DNA of 10,693 bases from NCBI RefSeq assembly GCF_022780145.1, contig NZ_JALEXO010000055.1, positions 1-10,693 of the forward strand, in the 5' to 3' direction. This DNA is from Intestinibacter sp. Its GTDB lineage: Bacteria > Bacillota > Clostridia > Peptostreptococcales > Peptostreptococcaceae. The notes beneath the pieces were generated by a model. The model saw only the letters and a program-made list of their open reading frames with translations. It searched no databases and was not told where the DNA came from. Shown in pieces: positions 5,943 through 10,693 of this stretch. Both the position numbers and the translations under genes were made by a program. Each line of letters opens with the position of its first letter. The stretch's first letter is position 1.

Positions 5943-6620
5943 TTATATATTTAGCATTGTCGCATTTTCTCCACATACACTTTCGAAGTCCTTTATAAAT
6001 GCATCTACAGCACATGTAACTGCGTCTAATTTAATTAGTCCGTTCATTACATCTGGAGCTATTGTAGCAGCGCCGATTCCATATTTTGCTAATTCTAAAA
6101 CTTGTTGAGAATTTTTAAAGCTGGCTGCTATTACTTCTGTTTCTATGTTGTTTTTAACAAATATATCGTGTATATCTTTTGCGACCTTTATTCCATTTGC
6201 ACCTAAATTGTCTATTCTATTTACATAAGGAGCTGCGTATTTAGCTCCAGCTTTTCCTGCAAGATAGCCTTGCATTTGTGTGTATATAGCTGTTGCAGTT
6301 ACGTTAACATCTTTTTTTGCAAGAATTTTTATAGCTTTTAAGCCTTCCTTTGTAACTGGTACCTTTATATAAGTATTGTCTCCTAATTCTTGTCTTATTT
6401 TATCAGCTTCTTCTACCATGTCTTCAGCAATTTTTGATATTACTTGTACATGTAATTCGCCGTCATTACCTATGAATTTTCTTATTTCCTTTAAAACTTC
6501 ATAAGGGTTTCTATTTTCCTTTGCTAAAATAGATGGGTTTGTAGTAACTCCATCTACTGGATAGTACATATACATTTCTTTTATTTTTTCTAAATTTGCG
6601 TAATCTATTATTAATTTCAT
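5943..6620 (-). CDS. Transaldolase-family protein, fructose-6-phosphate aldolase-like
   Basis: Class I aldolase of the small (about 220-residue) TalC/FSA group, acting on C3 units of sugar phosphates through a Schiff base. Seen: GVTTNPSILAKE (24-35), HVQVIS (57-62), the Schiff-base lysine Lys86 in YIKVPVT, TATAIYT (108-114), AAPYVNRIDN (129-138) and AASFKN (165-170). Two residues point to aldolase rather than transaldolase: Gln59, where transaldolases carry Glu, and Tyr132, where they carry Phe. These match E. coli FsaA and differ from Bacillus YwjH/Tal. Length 225, complete. AAAGGTGA precedes the ATG. A lone TATAAT on the minus strand (6665-6670) could be its -10, but no good -35 accompanies it. 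No transketolase partner is adjacent. Substrate is inferred. Confidence 0.92.
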   Translation of the reverse strand: MKLIIDYANLEKIKEMYMYYPVDGVTTNPSILAKENRNPYEVLKEIRKFIGNDGELHVQVISKIAEDMVEEADKIRQELGDNTYIKVPVTKEGLKAIKILAKKDVNVTATAIYTQMQGYLAGKAGAKYAAPYVNRIDNLGANGIKVAKDIHDIFVKNNIETEVIAASFKNSQQVLELAKYGIGAATIAPDVMNGLIKLDAVTCAVDAFIKDFESVCGENATMLNI

Positions 6621-6743
6621 AATGTCACCTTTCTTCTGTATTTATTGTTCAATTTTATTTTAACATTATATATTTTAATAATTAATACACATTTTTTCCA
6701 CCCCTGAGAAATTTTTCAGACTTATTTCAGTTTTTTCAATCGA

Positions 6744-7436
6744 TTAAGCACAAATTATTCTATCAGATATATAGTTTATAAACGTATCAGCCATCAATTT
6801 ATGCGCCTTTTCATTTGGATGGATGCCGTCTTCACATATAAAATCATCTGTATTTCCTTCAAGTATAATCGGTGTACGTATATCGATTAAATCGCATTTT
6901 TGTCTGTTCGCAATATCCATAAGCGCAAGTGAATATGTCTCCTGGTGTTTGTAAATTCTATTTATATCGCCCATCCATCTTTTTATATTATCTGTATTTA
7001 GACCATTTTTACCGAACCAATCGAAATACTTTTGAGAAGAAAGCGGAGGCAAATTAGTCAAAATAGGCTCTATGCCATTTTTTCTAAAATTTTCTATTAT
7101 ATTATTTATACTGTCTATAAATTTAGGAAGAGGCGTATTTGGGAAGTATTCTCCGTCTGGATTTTCTGAAATTTCCTTCCAATTGTAGTCACAGTCATTT
7201 CCGCCTAATTCCACCAAAGCGTAATTTGGAAGCTCGTCTTTTGATAGACTCTTTTGTATAAGTCTCATAGCCTTTGTAACTGTAAGTCCGAATTTAGAAT
7301 TATTTTTTATATCGACATCAAGTTCTCTTTTAGTTAACTCTATACTGCTGTTTTTAAGTAGAGAATATCTGTCTTTTCCTTCCTCTAATACGACTCCCTT
7401 TAATACAGAATCGCCCCATATAGTTATTTTCTTCAT
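6744..7436 (-). CDS. SGNH/GDSL-family hydrolase
   Basis: Serine esterase/acylhydrolase of the SGNH fold, 230 residues. All four blocks are present: Ser10 in IWGDSV (block I), Gly50 in KFGLTV (block II), Asn80 in ELGGNDC (block III), and Asp203/His206 in DGIHPNEKAH (block V). There is no signal peptide or membrane anchor, so it is probably cytoplasmic. The substrate is unknown; acyl or acetyl groups on small molecules or glycans are typical for the family. An earlier in-frame ATG exists at 7443-7445, but AAAGG (7447-7451) sits one base from it and ten bases from the ATG at 7434-7436, so the latter is preferred. It has its own promoter (7508-7536). The transaldolase-family gene lies 123 bases downstream with no terminator seen between, so readthrough is possible. 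Confidence 0.9.
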   Translation of the reverse strand: MKKITIWGDSVLKGVVLEEGKDRYSLLKNSSIELTKRELDVDIKNNSKFGLTVTKAMRLIQKSLSKDELPNYALVELGGNDCDYNWKEISENPDGEYFPNTPLPKFIDSINNIIENFRKNGIEPILTNLPPLSSQKYFDWFGKNGLNTDNIKRWMGDINRIYKHQETYSLALMDIANRQKCDLIDIRTPIILEGNTDDFICEDGIHPNEKAHKLMADTFINYISDRIICA

Positions 7437-7485
7437 ATATATCATACCTTTCTTTTTATATCTATTTTATGTATTTTTTCATTTT

Positions 7486-7568
7486 ATATTATCTAGTTTT
7501 TAATACTATATTAAATCTTTATTATAACTAAGTCAAGTATTTTTATATTTCAAATCATATTATCTAGT
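7486..7568. repeat. Pair of 12-bp direct repeats between divergent promoters
   Basis: ATATTATCTAGT occurs exactly at 7486-7497 and at 7557-7568, 71 bases apart. The first copy lies just past the -10 of the hydrolase promoter, near the expected transcript start. The second lies about 24 bases upstream of the -35 of the DUF1836 promoter. The placement suggests a shared operator for the divergent genes. Confidence 0.5.
7508..7536 (-). promoter_or_regulatory. Sigma-A-type promoter of the SGNH hydrolase gene
   Basis: Minus strand: -35 TTGACT (7531-7536), 17-base spacer, -10 TAATAT (7508-7513). The predicted leader is about 65 bases. Confidence 0.65.
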
Positions 7569-7591
7569 ATTATATATTACATAAACTACTA

Positions 7592-7620
7592 TTGATTATC
7601 GTGCTTCTTAATGATAAAAT
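7592..7620 (+). promoter_or_regulatory. Sigma-A-type promoter of the DUF1836 gene
   Basis: -35 TTGATT (7592-7597), 17-base spacer, -10 TAAAAT (7615-7620). Transcription would begin near 7627, giving a leader of about 30 bases that contains the AAGGAG site at 7644-7649. Confidence 0.65.
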
Positions 7621-7643
7621 TTTAAAATAGATATCTAACAAAT

Positions 7644-7649
7644 AAGGAG
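7644..7649 (+). promoter_or_regulatory. Ribosome binding site fixing the TTG start of DUF1836
   Basis: AAGGAG at 7644-7649, nine bases before TTG 7659-7661. No ATG or GTG is nearby in frame. Confidence 0.8.
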
Positions 7650-7658
7650 CTGGTAAAT

Positions 7659-8177
7659 TTGGATTTTAAAGATTCTCATTATATAAAGGAAATTTTGGAT
7701 TTTCACCTTCCAAGGTTTAATGAACTTCCAAATATAGATTTGTACATGGATCAGGTTTTATCGATAATAGAAACCTCTCTGAGTATTTTTTCTTCTGAAG
7801 GGGACGAGAAAATCATAACAAAATCTATGATAAACAACTACGTAAAGCAAAGAGTAATAGAAAGTCCTTCTAAAAAGCACTATAAGAAATTTCATGTGGC
7901 GTATTTAATAATTATCTCTGTCTTAAAAAGAATACTCAGCATATCTGAAATTTCAAAAATCATAAATAATCAAGACTGCGAGGTAGAGGATTTTTACAAC
8001 ACATTCTGCTGTGAATTAGAGCGCTCTTTAAAAAACACATTTTTAGAGCAAAATGAGGACAACCAAATCGAAGAAAATATACATAACAAAATACTAGTTG
8101 CAGCAACTCAAGCATTTGCAAACAAAGTATACGTACAAAAATTAATCGAATTTAATACAGAGGAAGAAAACGAATAA
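7659..8177 (+). CDS. DUF1836 family protein, putative HTH regulator
   Basis: A 172-residue member of DUF1836, a Bacillota family with a MerR-like winged-helix prediction. Diagnostic stretches: LPRFNELPNIDLYMDQVLSI (17-36), ITKSMINNYVKQRVIESP (53-70), SKKHYKKFHVAYLIIISVLKR (71-91) and LSISEISKII (93-102). The middle part, tkSMINNYVK, is the family core and probably the DNA-contacting helix. The tail (about 128-172) is charged and poorly conserved. The start codon is TTG at 7659; AAGGAG ends nine bases before it, and the first in-frame ATG would remove 29 residues, including the conserved LPRF part, so TTG is the start. It is divergent from the SGNH hydrolase gene and shares a direct-repeat region with it. 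Regulatory role is inferred from the fold. Confidence 0.87.
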   Translation: MDFKDSHYIKEILDFHLPRFNELPNIDLYMDQVLSIIETSLSIFSSEGDEKIITKSMINNYVKQRVIESPSKKHYKKFHVAYLIIISVLKRILSISEISKIINNQDCEVEDFYNTFCCELERSLKNTFLEQNEDNQIEENIHNKILVAATQAFANKVYVQKLIEFNTEEENE

Positions 8178-8227
8178 AAAAAGCAATTTACTAATTTGCA
8201 CTAAACTCATTAGTAAATTGCTTTTTT
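8177..8227. terminator. Bidirectional terminator between convergent genes
   Basis: A 19-bp perfect stem (8177-8195 with 8209-8227) with a 13-base loop. The stem ends are six A/T pairs, so both strands give a U-tract. It starts at the DUF1836 stop on the plus strand and lies three bases from the stop of the acidic protein gene on the minus strand. Confidence 0.92.
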
Positions 8228-8230
8228 CTA

Positions 8231-9421
8231 TTACATATTAAATCTATGTACTCTAAACTTGCCTTTATCTAGATTCAATCCTTCAACTTCTCTATTTTTA
8301 GTAACTATAAAATATCTATTGTATAAATCGTCTCTGACTTCGTCTTCTAGAGCTTCTATTAAAAATACTTCATCTAAATAAAGTGGAACCTTACCTAAAA
8401 ATTGCATAAAATGTATCAAATCATGGTCACAATATCCCTTGATTAAAATATCGTCTAAGACCTCTCTGACTCTATACTTATCTTGTATATTAACCTCGTC
8501 TAGCGGTTTATTTACATTTACAAAAACTCCATTTTCCATAGCTTCAACATTAAAAACCTCATCTTCTAGTAGAGTCTTATCTATCTCTTCAAATAAATCA
8601 TTTGGGATATAATTTATCCCCTCTATTCCGCTCAAAAATCCATATCTGTGGTGGTTTATATAATCCTCATAAATTTCTTCATCCTCGATATCCTCGTGTT
8701 CGATAAACTCCATTTCAAACAAATTAAAATACTCTGTCTTGAAATTTTTTTCAGATATAAAAATATTAGCGCATAGAGATTTTAATATTTCGCCTGATTT
8801 TTTTACAAAATCCTTTAAATAATTTGTAAAATACTCAAAATCGTAATCTAGTATATATCCGCTGATATTAAAGCTTAAAGATCCAAAATATCCAAAATCA
8901 TCGTCTTCTTCCTCATTCTTTTCTAAATACTCGCAACTAAAATTAAGTCCTATATCTTGAGGTGTAGGCTCACCTAAATAATCAACCTTCTCGCTTTCTA
9001 TATTTCTCAATATATAATCCTTTATGCTCTCTGTATCCTCCAAGTCAAAATCTAACTCTAAAGATTTCAAAACCCATTCATCCATAAACATCCTATTTGA
9101 GATAAAGTTTCTATAGTCAAATCTACTTGAAATTTGATCGCTTTTTAATATACCATCGTACAATAAATTTATTCTTCTATTTATATTATCAGATACATTT
9201 GCAAATTTCTTGTGAAGTACTTTGGCTGTCACTTCTTCTTCATCAAACTCCATATCAAATACGAAATCATCTTCAAATTTTTCTACCAAATTGCCTTCTA
9301 TTAATTTCATAAATTTACATATATCATCTAGTTTTTCATTTTTAAAATTTAAATAAAGACATAAGTTTCTGCAGTCTATCTTTTGACTTTCAGAAAATAC
9401 ACCTGATTTTTTATAATCCAT
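8231..9421 (-). CDS. Strongly acidic protein of unknown function
   Basis: I do not recognise this 396-residue protein. It has about 90 Asp/Glu against 45 Lys/Arg (net near -45), no signal peptide and no membrane segment, so it should be a soluble cytoplasmic protein. Acidic patches occur at about 49-63 (EDDFVFDMEFDEEEV), 167-175 (EKNEEEDDD) and 241-253. The predicted make-up alternates short strands and helices, with a weak resemblance between residues 41-70 and 288-310 that might reflect two related halves. The region around 333-360 (GYCDHDLIHFMQFLGKVPLYLDEVF) looks like a compact helical unit. AAGGGGA before the ATG supports the start. It follows the 121-residue RelE-like gene after 43 bases with no terminator, so they are likely one operon. 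The composition would suit a partner that masks a basic surface or mimics nucleic acid, but that is inference. Confidence 0.85.
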   Translation of the reverse strand: MDYKKSGVFSESQKIDCRNLCLYLNFKNEKLDDICKFMKLIEGNLVEKFEDDFVFDMEFDEEEVTAKVLHKKFANVSDNINRRINLLYDGILKSDQISSRFDYRNFISNRMFMDEWVLKSLELDFDLEDTESIKDYILRNIESEKVDYLGEPTPQDIGLNFSCEYLEKNEEEDDDFGYFGSLSFNISGYILDYDFEYFTNYLKDFVKKSGEILKSLCANIFISEKNFKTEYFNLFEMEFIEHEDIEDEEIYEDYINHHRYGFLSGIEGINYIPNDLFEEIDKTLLEDEVFNVEAMENGVFVNVNKPLDEVNIQDKYRVREVLDDILIKGYCDHDLIHFMQFLGKVPLYLDEVFLIEALEDEVRDDLYNRYFIVTKNREVEGLNLDKGKFRVHRFNM

Positions 9422-9464
9422 AATATTATCCCCTTTTTACATCGTATACAACATTTTATAAAAT

Positions 9465-9830
9465 TTATTCATCGTACTTTCTAGCGTATTTTTCAAATGC
9501 TTCTATATAATTTTTATTATTTCTTCTCTTAACTGCATACTGGTGAAGCTCTATAGTGATTTTACCTTTCTCATCTCTGACAAAGTGATACAAAATCCTA
9601 AGCTGAGTATTATCAGCATACCTAAATTTATAAGTGTAGAAATTATTTTCAAATACATCGTACTTTATAGCTTCATTATTAAATATTTTTTCGAAGGGCT
9701 GGTCATTTTCCTCAAATTGAATTATTGTTTCACACAATTTATTCAAAGCTTTGTATATCGCCTCTTTCGTCTTTTCGTTTTCTTTATTGAATTTTTTATT
9801 TTTTATACTTATACAAATTTTGTCACTCAT
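9465..9830 (-). CDS. Small protein with RelE/HigB-like features, putative toxin
   Basis: A 121-residue, slightly basic protein. The first half (about 15-40) is helical (NKENEKTKEAIYKALNKLCETI). The second half has a strand-rich core, YDVFENNFYTYKFRYADNTQLRILYHFVRD (57-86), then KITIELHQYAVKRRNNKNYIEAFEKY (90-115). This order (helices, then an arginine-bearing hairpin with a RILYxF motif, a basic strand end, and a last helix) resembles Gp49/HigB members of the RelE/ParE mRNA-interferase superfamily. The match is by pattern only, and a catalytic triad cannot be assigned. AGGTGG lies eight bases before the ATG. It is first in a probable two-gene operon with the acidic 396-residue protein; no small HTH antitoxin is adjacent. 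If not a toxin it remains a hypothetical protein. Confidence 0.8.
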   Translation of the reverse strand: MSDKICISIKNKKFNKENEKTKEAIYKALNKLCETIIQFEENDQPFEKIFNNEAIKYDVFENNFYTYKFRYADNTQLRILYHFVRDEKGKITIELHQYAVKRRNNKNYIEAFEKYARKYDE

Positions 9831-10131
9831 AAACTATACCACCTATAATTTTTTCATATCCATTTCATATTATTTAAATCCAAAACAATATATTTATTTT
9901 AACACATATAAAGCTTAAATTCATCATTTAGCTATCAATGAATAATTCTTTTTAAAATAGCAAAATTTCATATTTCATATATAGTTTTATTTTCTTTTTA
10001 CTTGTTTTATGATAAAATAATTAATATGTTTTATTTTGCCTTTAAAATTTAGCTTTCGCGTCTAAATTTTTAATATAAAAATGGGTAAAATAAATTAAAA
10101 TTAAATATCTATTAAAATTAGGAGGATTAAC
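9831..10131. other. 301-base AT-rich divergent intergenic region
   Basis: It lies between the minus-strand RelE-like gene and the plus-strand two-pass membrane protein gene and must hold promoters for both. I find no convincing paired -35/-10 on either strand; TAAAAT at 10014-10019 is a possible plus-strand -10. A 9-bp-stem hairpin is at 10044-10070, and the AGGAGG of the next gene is at 10120-10125. No small open frame with a good ribosome binding site, no tRNA and no riboswitch-like conserved segment was seen. Confidence 0.6.
10044..10071 (+). promoter_or_regulatory. Leader hairpin upstream of the two-pass membrane protein
   Basis: AAAATTTAG (10044-10052) pairs perfectly with CTAAATTTT (10062-10070) around the loop CTTTCGCGT, a GC-rich island in AT-rich DNA, and is followed by TTAATATAAAA. 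If the transcript starts near the possible -10 at 10014-10019 this would be a 5' leader hairpin resembling a weak attenuator. It could equally be chance. Confidence 0.4.
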
Positions 10132-10584
10132 ATGGGTTTAAAAGACAAATTTGCCGAATCATATGCTAGATCAAAAACTATGAGCGGACCAGAGAAAAAA
10201 GCAAATGAAATTATGGGTAAATTATTAATGAAAAAAGCAATTATACCTATAGTAGCTATGATTATTTTAATAATAGCTGGAGCTATGTTACATATTAACG
10301 GATGGATCATTCTTGCAATAAATTTAGCTATATGTGTTGGTACTTTCTTCTATATTAGAAGTCAAGCTAAAGAATTCCAAAACTTTACACCTTATGTAGG
10401 TAATTTAATAAGCCTAGAACAAAAAGGTAAAAAAGAATACATCGCAATATTAAAACAAGGTAAAAAACCTATAAAATTAAAAATAGCTTATGGTGGTGAG
10501 GATTTACAAAATATCAAGAAAAATCAACTAATCCAAATAAGCTACAACCCAAAATATCAAATTGCAATATTAGTTACTAGATAG
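10132..10584 (+). CDS. Small two-pass membrane protein of unknown function
   Basis: A 150-residue protein I cannot assign to a named family. The first 34 residues are basic and helical (GLKDKFAESYARSKTMSGPEKKANEI), followed by a hydrophobic helix at about 35-53 (AIIPIVAMIILIIAGAMLH), a tight NGW turn, and a second helix at about 57-75. The remaining half (about 76-150) is soluble and lysine-rich with predicted strands (KKEYIAILKQGKKPIKLKIAY, QLIQISYNPKYQIAILVTR), resembling a small beta-barrel-like domain on the cytoplasmic side. By the positive-inside rule both termini should face the cytoplasm. AGGAGG at 10120-10125 gives an ideal start. It is monocistronic, with a terminator eight bases after the stop. 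Confidence 0.88.
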   Translation: MGLKDKFAESYARSKTMSGPEKKANEIMGKLLMKKAIIPIVAMIILIIAGAMLHINGWIILAINLAICVGTFFYIRSQAKEFQNFTPYVGNLISLEQKGKKEYIAILKQGKKPIKLKIAYGGEDLQNIKKNQLIQISYNPKYQIAILVTR

Positions 10585-10591
10585 TATCTCA

Positions 10592-10636
10592 GGGGATGTC
10601 GCAAGTAAATTGCGATCATCCCTTTTTAATTTTTAT
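10592..10636 (+). terminator. Rho-independent terminator after the membrane protein gene
   Basis: GGGATG (10593-10598) pairs with CATCCC (10617-10622) and TCGCAA (10599-10604) with TTGCGA (10610-10615), with one bulged T at 10616 and a GTAAA loop. TTTTTAATTTTTA follows. The stem is GC-rich for this window and the U-tract is strong. Confidence 0.92.
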
Positions 10637-10638
10637 TA

Positions 10639-10692
10639 TTAGTTTTTATACACAACTTCTCTATATATTTTAAGTGCATTGGCTAGCTGGTC
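10639..10692 (-). CDS. 3' end of an unidentified gene (partial)
   Basis: On the minus strand an open frame enters from the right edge and reads DQLANALKIYREVVYKN then stop TAA (10639-10641). The composition is that of an ordinary helical C-terminus, and the position, convergent with the preceding terminator, fits a real gene end. Only 17 residues are visible, so the product cannot be named. The other two minus-strand frames give no better alternative. Confidence 0.5.
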   Translation of the reverse strand, partial: DQLANALKIYREVVYKN

Positions 10693-10693
10693 T

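Noticed and set aside
6700..6743. Terminator between the SGNH hydrolase and transaldolase-family genes
   Set aside because: A short CTGA/TCAG-based pairing exists, but it is mismatched on the minus strand and is followed by GGGGTGG rather than a U-tract.
9127..9848. Plus-strand open frames opposite the acidic protein and RelE-like genes
   Set aside because: They lack ribosome binding sites and have low-complexity shadow composition, while the minus-strand frames have good starts and coherent proteins.
10101..10310. Minus-strand 69-residue hydrophobic open frame
   Set aside because: It is the antisense shadow of the membrane helices of the plus-strand gene at 10132-10584 and has no ribosome binding site.

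Overview
The window looks like chromosome from a low-GC, AT-rich Gram-positive bacterium (Bacillota), most likely an anaerobe of the Clostridia/Tissierellia type. The support is the AT-rich base composition, strong AGGAGG-type ribosome binding sites on nearly every gene, and families typical of this phylum: DUF1836, the DUF2975/YozG-type regulator pair, Xpt and a short SigA-like sigma factor. No rRNA, tRNA, insertion sequence or CRISPR array is visible.

Layout, left to right. On the minus strand: a compact RpoD/SigA-like sigma factor (2-913); a solitary Cas6-type CRISPR RNA endoribonuclease (1183-1896); a Nudix hydrolase (1911-2417); and xanthine phosphoribosyltransferase xpt (2478-3065). The last three run in the order xpt > nudix > cas6 with short gaps and may share transcripts. 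A divergent promoter region (3066-3279) follows, carrying palindromes over both promoters. It drives a plus-strand two-gene unit: a DUF2975 membrane protein and a small Cro/CI-type HTH regulator (3280-3982), closed by a strong terminator. Next on the minus strand come a membrane-anchored MutS-like ATPase (4023-5840), a fructose-6-phosphate-aldolase-like transaldolase-family protein (5943-6620) and an SGNH/GDSL hydrolase (6744-7436). A second divergent region (7437-7658) separates these from a plus-strand DUF1836 regulator with a TTG start (7659-8177). A 19-bp-stem terminator ends both that gene and a converging minus-strand pair: a strongly acidic unknown 396-residue protein (8231-9421), preceded by a 121-residue protein with RelE/HigB-like features (9465-9830). 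After a 301-base gap there is a plus-strand two-pass membrane protein (10132-10584) with its terminator, then the 3' end of a minus-strand gene running off the right edge.

How it fits together: most of this is housekeeping and small-regulator territory (purine salvage, a sigma factor, sugar-phosphate chemistry, membrane-linked regulators). The parts that stand out are the orphan cas6 linked to a Nudix gene, the toxin-like/acidic pair at 8231-9830, the membrane MutS-like ATPase whose only room for a promoter lies inside a neighbour's terminator, and several short symmetric elements placed on promoters. I see no complete defence system and do not claim one.
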